Shown here: one piece after another, positions 50,055-60,524 of the stretch | How positions within the stretch are numbered: position 1 is the stretch's first letter | Layout: every line of letters begins with the position of its first letter | From: Terriglobia bacterium | Lineage (GTDB): Bacteria > Acidobacteriota > Terriglobia > JAJPHL01 | Reading direction: 5' to 3' | NCBI GenBank assembly: GCA_021325275.1 | Contig: JAJPHL010000012.1 | Coordinates: 1-64,000, forward strand | Length of the DNA stretch: 64,000 nucleotides | The notes under the pieces: model-generated | Seen by the model: only the letters and a program-made list of their open reading frames with translations | The model's database searches: none | What the model was told of the DNA's origin: nothing | Translations under genes and position numbers: made by a program

Positions 50055-51026
50055 TTATTCGCTCTTAAGCGCCCGATCCATCAAATCCCGCAGGGCTTCG
50101 CGTGGCGGCTGACCTTCGAACAGAACCGCGTGCATTCGCGCGGTGATCGGCATTTCCACTTGCGCGCGCGCCGCTAGCGCCATGGCGGATCGCGTGGTGC
50201 GAACGCCTTCGGCCACCATGCGCATCGACGAAACAATGTCCGCGAGTTTGCGGCCGCGCGCCAGTTCCCCGCCCACAGTGCGATTGCGGCTTAGCGATCC
50301 GGTGCAGGTCAGCACGAGATCGCCCATACCCGCGAGTCCCGCGAGCGTTTCGCGCCTTCCGCCGAGCGCGCAAGCAAGGCGCGTGATCTCCGCGAGTCCT
50401 CGGGTGATTAGCGCGGCTTGCGAGTTGCTGCCCAGTCCCAGGCCGTCGCAAATGCCGGCGCCGATGGCGATCACGTTCTTCAAAGCGCCGGCGTACTCCA
50501 CACCCAGAGGATCGCTGCTCGTGTACAAACGAATGTTCGTTCCGGCGAATGCCCGCTGTACTTCTTTCGCGAGCTCCGCGTTGTTCGATGCAATCACGGC
50601 AGCGGTGGGATCGCCGCGCGCGACGTCGAGCGCGAACGATGGTCCCGAGAGCACACTCACCCTGGCGCCGGGGATTTGCTCGGCGATCATTTGTGACATC
50701 GTCTGCAGCGAATCAGCTTCGAGTCCTTTGGTCGCGCTGACGATGGGAATACCGGGCCCGATTCGCGAGATCAGTGAACGGCAGTGCTCGCTCGGCACCA
50801 CCAGAATCGCCAGCTCCGCCTGCTCAAGCGCCTGTTCGAGCGATGATTTCACGTGAATACGGCTTGGCAGCGCGAATCCCGGCAAGTACACGTCGTTTAC
50901 GCGCGACTCGCGCACGCGCGCGGCCAGCGCGGTGTCATGGATCCACAGGCTTACTTCATGTTGACGCGCCAGCGTCAACGCTAATGCGGTGCCCCAACTG
51001 CCGCCGCCGATGATGGCGATGCGCAT
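50055..51026 (-). CDS. gpsA: NAD(P)H-dependent glycerol-3-phosphate dehydrogenase
   Basis: A 323-residue enzyme reducing dihydroxyacetone phosphate to sn-glycerol 3-phosphate for phospholipid synthesis. The nucleotide-binding GGGSWGTALALTL is at the N-terminus; VSATKGLEADSLQTMSQ and LKNVIAIGAGICDGLGLG (with the catalytic Lys) follow, then GLAGMGDLVLTCTG. The length is typical. Its start abuts the plsY stop, so plsY-gpsA form one operon that makes G3P and acylates it. Confidence 0.97.
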   Translation of the reverse strand: MRIAIIGGGSWGTALALTLARQHEVSLWIHDTALAARVRESRVNDVYLPGFALPSRIHVKSSLEQALEQAELAILVVPSEHCRSLISRIGPGIPIVSATKGLEADSLQTMSQMIAEQIPGARVSVLSGPSFALDVARGDPTAAVIASNNAELAKEVQRAFAGTNIRLYTSSDPLGVEYAGALKNVIAIGAGICDGLGLGSNSQAALITRGLAEITRLACALGGRRETLAGLAGMGDLVLTCTGSLSRNRTVGGELARGRKLADIVSSMRMVAEGVRTTRSAMALAARAQVEMPITARMHAVLFEGQPPREALRDLMDRALKSE

Positions 51027-51615
<589 letters not shown>

Positions 51616-51626
<11 letters not shown>

Positions 51627-52629
51627 CTTTCACCAGCATCTTTCCGATGTTTTCACCGCGCAACAATCCGAGAAACGCGTTCGGCGCGTTCTCCACGCCC
51701 TGCACAATCGTTTCGCGATACTTCATCTTCCCCGATTTCAGCCACGCACCGGCTTCGCCGAAGAACTCCGGCATCTTCGCGAGGTGGTCCGAGATGATGA
51801 AACCTTGGATCTTGATCCGCTTGCCGATAATCATGGTCATGAAGCGCGGGCCGTCGGAGGGCGCGGTGTTGTTGTACTGCGAAATCATGCCGCACAGCGG
51901 AATCCGCGCGAAGGGATTCGCCAGTCGCAACACGTGATCGAAGATTTCGCCGCCAACGTTTTCGAAGTATACGTCGATGCCCTTCGGGCATTCGCGCTTC
52001 AGCGCCGCGAACAAATCCGGCTCCGCCTTGTAATCGACGGCTGCGTCGAGTCCCAGCTCCGACGTGAGGAACTGGCATTTTTCCGCGCCGCCCGCGACGC
52101 CCACCACGCGGCATCCAAGGACTTTGCCCATCTGCGCGACAAACGATCCCGTCGCGCCGGCCGCGCCCGAGACCACCAGCGTCTCGCCGGCTTTCGGCTC
52201 GCCAATGTACTTCAGCCCGTACCATCCGGTCATGCCGGGAACGCCGAGCACGCCGAGAAACGCGGAAGCGGGCGCGAGCCGCGGATCGATCTTGTTCACA
52301 CCGCGGCCGTCGGAAACAAAATATTCGCGCCATCCGTTCATGGTCATGACGTGATCGCCGACGGCGAACGCGGGATTGCGCGATTCGACGACGCGCGCCA
52401 CCGCGCCGCCTTCCAGCGGCTTGCCGATTTGAAACGGCGCGACGTACGACGCGGCGTCGTTCATGCGTCCGCGCATGTAGGGATCCACGGACATGAAAAG
52501 GTTGCGCGCCAAAAACTGTCCTTCCGTGGGCGCGGGCAGCGTGGCGCTTTCGAGCCGGAAATTGGCGGGCGTCGGCCAGCCTTTCGGACGTTCAGCGAGT
52601 ACGATCTGGCGACTTACGGTTTCAGGCAT
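51616..52629 (-). CDS. NADP-dependent MDR oxidoreductase (CurA/PTGR-like)
   Basis: A 337-residue zinc-independent medium-chain dehydrogenase/reductase: SVDPYMRGRMND is the family N-terminal motif, VSGAAGATGSFVAQMGK binds NADP, and VDVYFENVGG-like YFENVGGEIFDH is conserved. It probably reduces alpha,beta-unsaturated ketones or aldehydes. The start overlaps the thpR stop by 16 bases, so it is translated in the same operon. Confidence 0.93.
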
Positions 52630-53141
52630 CGGAATCTCCGCAATGGCGTGTACGTGGAGCCCTTCGGTCCCAGCACGCTCTGATAAAGAATAAACTCATC
52701 CGCCGCGAAGCGTCCGAATTTCTCTTCCGCTCCGAGGCCGACGGGCAGGCGGCCGCCTTCCTTGCGTCGTGCCAGAGTGAGATGCGGCGTAAAGGCGCGC
52801 TTCTCGGGGGCGATCCCAAGAGGAAAGACACATTGCTCGATGTCGCGCGCCAGCGCGGCCAGCGCGTCGGTGGATTGAACGTTGGCGAACAACACATTCG
52901 GGAAACTACCCACGCCGTCGACGGTAATTTCGATCGGCGACGGAAAATTGACCCGCGCCAGCGCCTGCGAGATCGCCGGCACTTGCGCGTCCGGCCGCTC
53001 GCCAATGAACTTCAGCGTAATATGCAGATTCGCTGCAGCGACCCACTTGTATCCGGCGCCCGCGGGGCGATGCCGATTTGTCCAGCGTTCCAGCGACGCG
53101 CGCACATCGCTGGGAAGATCAACCGCCGCGAATAATCGCAT
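52614..53141 (-). CDS. thpR: RNA 2',3'-cyclic phosphodiesterase (ThpR/LigT)
   Basis: A 175-residue 2H phosphoesterase. The two HxT motifs are HITLKF (about 46-51) and HLTLAR (about 128-133). It opens cyclic 2',3'-phosphates at RNA ends, with RNA-ligase activity reported for some homologues. Two bases separate it from the cinA stop. The length is normal. Confidence 0.93.
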   Translation of the reverse strand: MRLFAAVDLPSDVRASLERWTNRHRPAGAGYKWVAAANLHITLKFIGERPDAQVPAISQALARVNFPSPIEITVDGVGSFPNVLFANVQSTDALAALARDIEQCVFPLGIAPEKRAFTPHLTLARRKEGGRLPVGLGAEEKFGRFAADEFILYQSVLGPKGSTYTPLRRFRCLKP

Positions 53142-53143
53142 GG

Positions 53144-54394
53144 CTAAAGGGTGAGGGACGCGAGCCGCCGCCTCACCATATCGAGCGCGAGTTGCGCCGC
53201 CTGCACGCGGACCCGTTCGCGATCGCCGAGAAATTTGCGCTCGGCGACGCGATGTCCGGCGTCGTCGGCAATGGCGGCGTAGACCAAGCCCACCGGTTTA
53301 TCCGTGCCATCGTTGGAAGGTCCCGCGATACCGGTGACCGCAATGCCGATGCCGGCATGAAACGCGCGCCGCACGCCTTCCGCCATCAACCGCGCGGTTT
53401 CCGCGCTCACCGCGCCCTCGGATTCGAGCACGCGCTTGGGCACGCCGAGCAAATCCATTTTGGCTTGATTGGAATACGAAACAACGCCGCCGAGAAAATA
53501 CTTGCTGCTGCCGGGAACGCGGGTAAGCCGCTCGCCCACTAATCCTCCGGTACAGCTTTCCGCGGCTGCCAGCGTCAAGCCGCGCGTCAGAAGCAATCGC
53601 GCGAGCACTTCCTCCATCATTTCGTTGTTCTCGGTGAAAACGCTGTCGCTCAGCGCGATTTTTAATTTTTCCGCCAGTTCGTTGACGCGCTCGCGCGCTT
53701 CGGCTTCCGTGGCGCCCGTGCCACGGAGATGAAGCTGAATTTCGCCGGGCGCGGCGAGAATGGTGGTCTCCGGATTTTCGTACTGCCGGTAGATCGGCGC
53801 GGCAGTCGCGTCAACGTAAGACTCGAATTGTCCCGAGATCTTCAACACGCGCGTGATCAAGTGATGCGGCGGTGCGACTTTTTCGAGTCGCGGCATCACT
53901 TCTTTGTCGAACATCGTCTCGAGTTCGTGCGGCGGTCCGGGCAGCAATACCACAAACTTTCCGGAGTCCGCGATCCATTGACCGGGCGCGGTGCCCTTGG
54001 TGTTCTCGAGAATCTCCGCGCCTTCCAGAATCATGGCCTGACGCAAGTTGATCTCCGGCATCGGCATGTTGCGGGCGCGAAAACGTTCGCGCATGCGCTC
54101 GGCGTGCGCATCGTCGAGGTACTGGCGGCGTCCGAGTGCCTGCGACACCGCGTCGCGCGTGCGATCGTCCTCGGTGGGACCAAGTCCGCCCATGAGGATG
54201 AGCAATTCGCCTGGGCCATCACGAAACGCGTCGCCGACCGCCACATCGAGCGAGCGCCGGTCGTCGCCGACCACTTCCTTGCGGCACACTTCAATGCCGA
54301 TGGAATTTAGCCGCTTGGTGAGAAAAAGAGAATTGGTGTCGAGACGATACGGCGTGAGGAGTTCCGAACCGATGGCGATGATTTCGGCACGCAT
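53144..54394 (-). CDS. cinA: CinA-family protein
   Basis: A 416-residue protein of the CinA family. The N-terminal molybdopterin-binding-like domain begins AEIIAIGSELLTPYRLDTNS and has MGGLGPTEDDRTRDAVSQAL. The C-terminal NMN deamidase domain (from about 260) contains TLAAAESCTGGLVGERLTRV and GGVVSYSNQAK. It recycles nicotinamide mononucleotide produced by DNA ligase. I used ATG 54394; the 14 extra residues from 54436 are not conserved-looking. Confidence 0.95.
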   Translation of the reverse strand: MRAEIIAIGSELLTPYRLDTNSLFLTKRLNSIGIEVCRKEVVGDDRRSLDVAVGDAFRDGPGELLILMGGLGPTEDDRTRDAVSQALGRRQYLDDAHAERMRERFRARNMPMPEINLRQAMILEGAEILENTKGTAPGQWIADSGKFVVLLPGPPHELETMFDKEVMPRLEKVAPPHHLITRVLKISGQFESYVDATAAPIYRQYENPETTILAAPGEIQLHLRGTGATEAEARERVNELAEKLKIALSDSVFTENNEMMEEVLARLLLTRGLTLAAAESCTGGLVGERLTRVPGSSKYFLGGVVSYSNQAKMDLLGVPKRVLESEGAVSAETARLMAEGVRRAFHAGIGIAVTGIAGPSNDGTDKPVGLVYAAIADDAGHRVAERKFLGDRERVRVQAAQLALDMVRRRLASLTL

Positions 54395-54402
54395 GACACG
54401 AA

Positions 54403-55419
54403 CTATTCTAGCAACGCCCGGCCCCGGCACGTCCAATTCAAGTAGTAAAGCGAGTTCGACGTCGCCAACAGCAGCGCGCGACCCATGAACGCGAGGCCCA
54501 CGATCCCGGCGCCCGAAATCACCAGTTCCGCCTTGCCGTCGGGCGTGATTCGCACCACGCCTTTGCGTCCTGAAAGCGACGCCGCCACGTACAGGTTGCC
54601 GTCTTCGTCGAACGCCATTCCCTGCGGGCGTCCCAAGCCGCGGAAGAAAACTTCCACCTGCCCGTGACGGGAGATGCGATACATGCAGTCGAAGCTCGAC
54701 GTGGTGGGACCGGTCACGTACAAATACCCTTGCGGTCCGAACGCCAAGTGATACGCCGCGACGCTCGGTTCGAGCGTCGCAAAAACAAAAATCGATCCGT
54801 CCGGCGCAATTTTGAAAATCGTGCCGCTGCGATCGCCGACGTACAAGTTTTCCTGCGTGTCGAACGCCAGGCCCGTGGCGATGCCCATGCCTTCCACAAA
54901 CGGCGTAACCACTCCCTGTGCGTTGATGCGCACAATGGAACCGTCGTTCCGCAACGACACGTGCAACTGTCCCGCGCGATCGAACGCCAATCCCGTGGGA
55001 TTCATCAGGTCGCGCACAAAGGGATGCACGTTGTAGTTCAAATCCACTTTATAGATCGAAACAGGAACTTTTTGTCCGCGCTGTCCGGAGAACGTGGTGA
55101 ACACATTTCCCAGCGGATCAACCGCGGGATTTGCCACCGGATGCAAATTGTCGGCGATGTTCACGGCCACTTCGAAGGGCCAGCCGTCGGAGGAATCGGC
55201 GCCGGCGTGAATCAAGAGGTCGCCGGAGATGGCGCCTTCGGGAACTTTCGCCACCATGAAATCTTCGCTGCTGATCACCAGCGGCGCGTCGACGCCGCCC
55301 AGTTCCACGCGGGGACGAATGTCGCCAACGAAGCGAAATCCCGCGCCGCGAATCATGATGTCGCCGCCGGCGATGCCGGCTGTCGGATGGATTTCGCGAA
55401 TGTTAGGTTTGCCGGTCAT
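54403..55419 (-). CDS. IPT/TIG plus NHL-type beta-propeller protein
   Basis: A 338-residue protein. The N-terminus (about 1-85) resembles an IPT/TIG immunoglobulin-like domain (PTAGIAGGDIMIRGAGFRF). Six-bladed propeller repeats follow, each with a PTGLAFDRAGQLHVSLRN-like core (IATGLAFDTQENLYVGDRSG; RPQGMAFDEDGNLYVAAS). No signal peptide is evident, so it is probably cytoplasmic or secreted by another route. It may bind protein or ligand; no enzyme motif is seen. Confidence 0.85.
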   Translation of the reverse strand: MTGKPNIREIHPTAGIAGGDIMIRGAGFRFVGDIRPRVELGGVDAPLVISSEDFMVAKVPEGAISGDLLIHAGADSSDGWPFEVAVNIADNLHPVANPAVDPLGNVFTTFSGQRGQKVPVSIYKVDLNYNVHPFVRDLMNPTGLAFDRAGQLHVSLRNDGSIVRINAQGVVTPFVEGMGIATGLAFDTQENLYVGDRSGTIFKIAPDGSIFVFATLEPSVAAYHLAFGPQGYLYVTGPTTSSFDCMYRISRHGQVEVFFRGLGRPQGMAFDEDGNLYVAASLSGRKGVVRITPDGKAELVISGAGIVGLAFMGRALLLATSNSLYYLNWTCRGRALLE

Positions 55420-55422
55420 GAG

Positions 55423-55896
55423 CTAACGCAATCCCAATCGCAGCGCCGCGTACAAGAGCGCCGCGCCGTAAACGCCCGCCAGCGCATCGTCGGTCACGAT
55501 TCCCCAACCGCCGGGGAGCCGCTCAAGGCGTCGAATCGGAAACGGCTTCACGATATCGAACCCACGAAAAATTATAAGCCCGGCCAGCCACATTTTCCAA
55601 TCCCCGAAACCGCGCCCGGCCGCCGGGATTACCGACAGAGTAACAGCCTGCCCGATCACTTCATCGATCACCACGCACCCAGGATCAGTGCGTTGGTAGA
55701 TGCGCTCGCACTCACCGGCGGCCCAAACCGCCGGCCCATAGATCGCCGCGGCGAACGCAATGAGCCACCATCCGGAAAGCGCGGGACGGCAGAGCAAATA
55801 CAGCGCGACCATCGCGATCGATCCCGCCGTGCCCGGTCCCACGGGGAAAAAGCCTGCGCCGAAAAATGTCCCGATGACAATCGCGAGGCGGCGCAT
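55423..55896 (-). CDS. pgpA: Phosphatidylglycerophosphatase A
   Basis: A 157-residue membrane protein with four helices: FFGAGFFPVGPGTAGSIAM and DEVIGQAVTL hold the conserved acidic and Gly-rich motifs, and FDIVKPFPIRRLERLPGGWG and IVTDDALAGVYG give the Asp-containing catalytic end. It dephosphorylates phosphatidylglycerol phosphate. It lies in the same strand run as gpsA/plsY, so several phospholipid steps cluster here. Confidence 0.92.
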   Translation of the reverse strand: MRRLAIVIGTFFGAGFFPVGPGTAGSIAMVALYLLCRPALSGWWLIAFAAAIYGPAVWAAGECERIYQRTDPGCVVIDEVIGQAVTLSVIPAAGRGFGDWKMWLAGLIIFRGFDIVKPFPIRRLERLPGGWGIVTDDALAGVYGAALLYAALRLGLR

Positions 55897-55899
55897 GAT

Positions 55900-57324
55900 T
55901 TACGCCAGCACGCGAAACGGACTTGCGGGTGCTCCTGCGATCACGCCCGGCGCGATCGCACTAACGCCGGGCCTGGCGGCGGCAATCACGCCGGTCACGC
56001 GCGCTTCCAAATCGTAGTCATGCGCTTTGGTGATTTCCGCGCGCGCCAGCATTCCCGGCGCCAGGTCGATGTCCTCGGCGTCGGTGATCAGAACTTTGCC
56101 GTCGATTTCCGGCGCTTGACCTTGCAAGCGGCCTTCCCACACTAAATCGCTGTCGGCGGAAGGACCCTCCACCAGCAACTCACGCGTTTTTCCGACGAGC
56201 GCCTTGTTCGCGGCGCGCGAAATCTTCTTTTGGATGGCCATCAATTCGGCGCGACGACGCTGAATCGTGCGGTGATCCACTTTTCCGGGCAGCGCGTAGC
56301 TGCCGCTCTCTTCCTCATCGGAATATGCGAAAACGCCGAGGCGATCGAAATTCGCTTCCTTCACGAAATCGCACAAGATCTTGAAGTCGCGCTCCGTTTC
56401 GCCGGGGAATCCCACGATCATCGACGTGCGAATCGTCACGCCGGGGATCGTCCGGCGCACCCGATCGAGCAATTTCAGAAATTGATCGCCGGTTTGCCCG
56501 CGCCGCATTAATTTCAAGATGCGCGCGGAGGCGTGTTGCAACGGGACATCGAAGTATTTCGCCAGCGGCTTGTGCGCGGCGATGGTATCGAGCAATTTTT
56601 GCGTGACGCGATTCGGATAGCAGTACAAAAAACGAATCCAAGCGTGCTCGGCACTGGGAATCGCGGCCAAACGCTCCAGCAAAATCGGCAGGCCGTCTTT
56701 CACGCCGAGATCTTCGCCGTACCAAGTCGTGTCTTGACCGATCAAGTTGATCTCGCGCACGCCTTGCTGGAACATCGTCGTGGCTTCCGATACCACGGAC
56801 TCGAAGCGGCGGCTGCGGAAGTGTCCGCGAATTTGCGGGATCACGCAAAACGTGCACGGATGATCGCAGCCTTCGGTGATTTTGATGTAAGCACTGTGCC
56901 GCGGCGTGGTGAAGACGCGCGGCGTGAACTCGTGGTAGAGATATCCGTCGGCCGCCGCGTGTTGCGCGCCGGCGTTCTCGCCTTGCGCGACCGCGACAAT
57001 CCGCTCCAGTTCGTTCGTCCCCACCACGGCGTCGACTTCCGGAATCTGCTCGAGGATTTGGTCGCGATACCGTTCGACCAAACATCCGGCGACGATCAAA
57101 CGCCGCGCCGCGCCGGTCTTCTTGTGCTCGGCCATCTCCAGAATCGTTTCGATCGATTCGCGCTTCGCGGGGTCGATGAAGCTGCACGTGTTCACGACGA
57201 TGACTTCGGCTTCGGAGGCGTGCGGCGTCAACTCGAAGCCGTCGCGAGCCAAAAGGCCCATCATCACTTCGCTATCTACGAGATTTTTTGGGCAGCCGAG
57301 GCTGACGAACCCTACTTTGGTCAC
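55900..57324 (-). CDS. rimO: Ribosomal protein S12 methylthiotransferase RimO
   Basis: A 474-residue radical-SAM enzyme. The UPF0004 domain begins VGFVSLGCPKNLVDSE; the radical SAM CxxxCxxC motif is CDHPCTFC in ITEGCDHPCTFCVIPQIRG. FPGETERDF and a TRAM domain follow (about 370-440). It adds a methylthio group to S12 Asp. The chosen GTG start at 57324 is preceded by GGTGG. The last ~30 residues are an Ala/Val/Gly-rich tail beyond the usual end. Confidence 0.95.
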   Translation of the reverse strand: MTKVGFVSLGCPKNLVDSEVMMGLLARDGFELTPHASEAEVIVVNTCSFIDPAKRESIETILEMAEHKKTGAARRLIVAGCLVERYRDQILEQIPEVDAVVGTNELERIVAVAQGENAGAQHAAADGYLYHEFTPRVFTTPRHSAYIKITEGCDHPCTFCVIPQIRGHFRSRRFESVVSEATTMFQQGVREINLIGQDTTWYGEDLGVKDGLPILLERLAAIPSAEHAWIRFLYCYPNRVTQKLLDTIAAHKPLAKYFDVPLQHASARILKLMRRGQTGDQFLKLLDRVRRTIPGVTIRTSMIVGFPGETERDFKILCDFVKEANFDRLGVFAYSDEEESGSYALPGKVDHRTIQRRRAELMAIQKKISRAANKALVGKTRELLVEGPSADSDLVWEGRLQGQAPEIDGKVLITDAEDIDLAPGMLARAEITKAHDYDLEARVTGVIAAARPGVSAIAPGVIAGAPASPFRVLA

Positions 57325-57353
57325 TGATCCACCGGTGGTGTTGCGGAGAAACT

Positions 57354-59513
57354 CTATTTTACCACGGGCTGCGGGTGTTCCAGCTTGGCGAGCAACCGAT
57401 ACAACTCGGGCAGCCGGCCGGTGGCGCCGCCGTAGCGCGCTTCCTCGAAGGCAACCGTGAACTCGCGCGCGATGGGCGCCATCGCGGGATCGTCGATTCG
57501 GGCGGCGAATTCGCCGGGCGTCATGGCGGGCGATCGCGCGATACCGCGGCGCGCCAGCACCGCTTGGAAACGGCCGTAGGCCATGGTGACGTCGCGCGTA
57601 TCGGCACGGCCGGAACGCACGCGCGCTTTCGATCGCCACTGGCGCAACAAATAAGTGATGCGTGGCAAGAACAAAATGAGCAGTGCGCCGCTGGTGATGA
57701 GCATCACGCCGAGCGGCAAGAGCGCCGAATCTTCCGGCAAACCGTCGTGCAACCATTTGATGCGCGTGCGCAGACTCTCATAGCGCGTGCGCGTGTAGCT
57801 GCGCCAATCGGTCGTAAGCTGACGGCTGCCGCGGTCGATCTGGCGGAAAAGCTGGAACTGCTTGCCGAAGTCGAAGCTGACGATCCAGTCCGTCCAGAAC
57901 AGATGCATCGCGTCGAGCCACATCGCCATCGTGCCCAAGCCGCGCCGCGCCGGCTCCGATCCCGCCGACGGCGTGGGATCGAAGGTGATCCATCCGTGAC
58001 CGGGGAAATACACTTCCACCCACGTGTGCGCGTCCGATCCGCGCACCACAAATTGCTGGCTCACGTCGTTGTACTCACCGGTGAGAAATCCGTTCACAGG
58101 GCGCGCGGGAATGCCGATACTTCGCAACATCAACGTCATGGCGGAGGCGAAATACTCGCAGTGACCTTGCCGCACGCGGAAAAGAAAATCGGCCACCGGA
58201 TCGTCGCCCGTGGCCCGCATTTCCAGCGAGTATCCATATTTTGTGCGCAAGTGCAACTCGATCGCGTTGGCTTTCGCGTATGGTGTCGCGATGTTTTTGG
58301 TAACCTCCAGCGCCAACTCGCGAATTCGCGGATCGAGTTTCGGCAGTTTTAGGAACGGCTGGACGTTGGGGGGGTAGTCGGTCGATGCCGTTTCCAACAC
58401 CTGGGCGGGCGGGATGCCGACGTTCGACACTGCGTCGTAGCGCAAGCCGACAAAGTTGTCGAGCATCACGATGGAATCGGTCGAATCCACCCACAAACGC
58501 GGCACCCGGCCCACGATCGTGCGGACGCCGGGAGCGACAAAGACCGCCGTGTTGTTCATCGGCTCCACGGTCACCGTGTACGCGAGCCGCTCGCGCGGAC
58601 GATCGGGATCGTCGGTCGAGGGAATGGCGTACGCCGATCCGCCGTTCGATTCGAGCATGACCAATTCCTGAGTCGTGGACCACACCTTTCCGTCGAAGCG
58701 CGTCATGCCGCGTCCGCGCCAGCGCAACAGCGGCACATTTTTGGGCGCTTCGTTGATCTTCACGTGCATCACGACTTGCGTCGATTGCTTGATGGTGCCG
58801 ATTTCTCCCAGCGACACGTTGTTCGAGAATCCCGAAAGCGTCTGGCCTTGCGCCATGTTGGAAAAATAGCCGGCAGTGTAGCGCGGCATCACAAAGAACA
58901 AACCCAGGCCGGCGACCAGCACGCCGAAGGTCACGATGAGCGCCATGAGACCCAGGCCGCGCTGAAACGCGCGGGTGTCGCTCGAGATTTCCGCGGCGCG
59001 CGCGCCGGTGGACGACATGATGTCGAAGCCGCGCTTGATCTCGAAACTGGAAAACGCCGCGATGCCAAACAACAAGAACAGCGCGAACATCGCGAAGAAC
59101 ATCGCGCTGATGGTGAGAATCGCCGCCAACAGCATTTCCATGAAGCCGATCACGCCCAAGTAGACGTAGTCGCGGTTGGTTTCCGCCGAAAACATCTTCA
59201 TCACGAGGAGGAAAAAAAGCAGGTGCCCCGTGGCGAAGACGAAACCGCCGGAGATGAAAAGAAAATCGGCGATGTAGAAGACAAAGTACGCGATGGTGAA
59301 GCCGTGGACCGTTGACGCTTGCAAGCGCACACGAGTAAGGCCGAGAAAATCGAGGCCGCGCACTCCTATGGCCGCGGCGACGAGTACAACAGTGGGCGCG
59401 TCGAGCTTGCCGGTCGAGGCGGCGGCCACAAATCCCGTGGCAATGAAGAGAAAGAGCGACAGATTGAAAAAATACTCGATCGCTTGGCGGCCGTTGGTCG
59501 TTGGTACGGTCAC
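57354..59513 (-). CDS. DUF3488/transglutaminase (TgpA-like) membrane protein
   Basis: A 719-residue inner-membrane protein with about six N-terminal helices (1-200), then a periplasmic transglutaminase core. The catalytic Cys is in VRQGHCEYFASAMTLML, His in GSDAHTWVEVYFPGHGW and Asp in ITFDPTPS. One more membrane helix lies at about 610-630, followed by a cytoplasmic DUF4129-like tail. Homologues may modify or cleave proteins at the envelope. It shares a 4-base overlap with the mutY stop. Confidence 0.9.
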   Translation of the reverse strand: MTVPTTNGRQAIEYFFNLSLFLFIATGFVAAASTGKLDAPTVVLVAAAIGVRGLDFLGLTRVRLQASTVHGFTIAYFVFYIADFLFISGGFVFATGHLLFFLLVMKMFSAETNRDYVYLGVIGFMEMLLAAILTISAMFFAMFALFLLFGIAAFSSFEIKRGFDIMSSTGARAAEISSDTRAFQRGLGLMALIVTFGVLVAGLGLFFVMPRYTAGYFSNMAQGQTLSGFSNNVSLGEIGTIKQSTQVVMHVKINEAPKNVPLLRWRGRGMTRFDGKVWSTTQELVMLESNGGSAYAIPSTDDPDRPRERLAYTVTVEPMNNTAVFVAPGVRTIVGRVPRLWVDSTDSIVMLDNFVGLRYDAVSNVGIPPAQVLETASTDYPPNVQPFLKLPKLDPRIRELALEVTKNIATPYAKANAIELHLRTKYGYSLEMRATGDDPVADFLFRVRQGHCEYFASAMTLMLRSIGIPARPVNGFLTGEYNDVSQQFVVRGSDAHTWVEVYFPGHGWITFDPTPSAGSEPARRGLGTMAMWLDAMHLFWTDWIVSFDFGKQFQLFRQIDRGSRQLTTDWRSYTRTRYESLRTRIKWLHDGLPEDSALLPLGVMLITSGALLILFLPRITYLLRQWRSKARVRSGRADTRDVTMAYGRFQAVLARRGIARSPAMTPGEFAARIDDPAMAPIAREFTVAFEEARYGGATGRLPELYRLLAKLEHPQPVVK

Positions 59514-60502
59514 GCTTGTCTCTCCATCTCAAGATCCTTCAGGAATTTGCGCAGGGGCGTCGCCAGCGGAATCCGTTTCAACCGGGTTTTGGGGACGAAT
59601 TCACAAGCGACAGGCATTCTGCGTACTCGACCAGTGTACACCTCGATCTCGATGTCGCGAAACGTGATGCCATGTTGGAGACGCGCGACGAGGCGCGGAC
59701 GTTCGAGGGAGATTTCAGGCAGATGCCAGAAGCCGCGCCACAGGCCGCCCGGTTTCGGCGGCGCGAGCAGCAGGGCGTCGTTGTGCTCGACGAACGCCCA
59801 GCGGATTTTCACTTGTTCTGTGGCGCGCTTGACGCGTCGCGCGGGGAATTCGGTCACGCTTCCTTGGGCATGCGCCGCGCAATGGCGCGACACCGGACAC
59901 TCGCCGCATTTTGGCGTGCCTGGCAAGCAGACGAGCGCGCCCAATTCCATCATCGCTTGGTTGAAATCGCCGGGACGCTCTGTGTCGAGCAACGCATCGG
60001 CGTCGGCTTGCCCAGCGCGATTGTCGGCGGCCACGCGCGCCAACACGCGTTTGACGTTTCCGTCGACTGCGGCGTGCGGCTTTCCCAACGCAATGCTCGT
60101 GACCGCGGCCGCCGTGTAGGGGCCAACGCCGGGAAGCTCGAGCGCGTCCTCATACGTCGCGGGAAATCCACAGCGCGCAATCTCGCGAGCCGCCGCCTGC
60201 AAATTGCGGGCGCGCGAGTAATATCCGAGACCGGTCCACGCGCGAAGGACGGTGGTTTCCCTCGCGCGTCCCAGGGCCGCCGCCGTGGGAAACAAGCGGA
60301 GAAAACACTCGTAATAGGGAATGGCCGCGGCCACGCGCGTTTGTTGCAGCATGATTTCGCTGACCAGAATGTGGTAAGGATCGCGCGTGCGCCGCCACGG
60401 CAAGTCGCGCTTGTTGGCGTCGTGCCAGGCCAGCAGGCGTCTGCGAAAATCGCGGATCGCGCGCGTGTTCAGGGCGATCGTTTGCTTGCTTGGGCGCGAC
60501 AT
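59510..60502 (-). CDS. mutY: A/G-specific adenine glycosylase MutY
   Basis: A 330-residue base-excision repair enzyme. The Helix-hairpin-helix LPGVGPYTAAAV and catalytic Asp in AAVDGNVKRVLARV are present; the [4Fe-4S] cysteines are CLPGTPKCGECPVSRHC. The C-terminal NUDIX-like domain (about 230-330) recognises 8-oxoG (RRMPVACEFVPK). The ATG at 60502 is preferred; GTG 60523 would overlap the start of the divergent gene. Confidence 0.95.
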   Translation of the reverse strand: MSRPSKQTIALNTRAIRDFRRRLLAWHDANKRDLPWRRTRDPYHILVSEIMLQQTRVAAAIPYYECFLRLFPTAAALGRARETTVLRAWTGLGYYSRARNLQAAAREIARCGFPATYEDALELPGVGPYTAAAVTSIALGKPHAAVDGNVKRVLARVAADNRAGQADADALLDTERPGDFNQAMMELGALVCLPGTPKCGECPVSRHCAAHAQGSVTEFPARRVKRATEQVKIRWAFVEHNDALLLAPPKPGGLWRGFWHLPEISLERPRLVARLQHGITFRDIEIEVYTGRVRRMPVACEFVPKTRLKRIPLATPLRKFLKDLEMERQA

Positions 60503-60524
60503 CTCTACTAAACTAACACTCACT

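Noticed and set aside
54664-56145. 493-codon plus-strand frame
   Set aside because: Antisense to the NHL, pgpA and rimO genes, with basic low-complexity composition and no family motif.
58075-59532. 485-codon open frame overlapping the transglutaminase gene
   Set aside because: Out-of-frame Arg/His-rich shadow of a membrane-protein gene with clear catalytic motifs.
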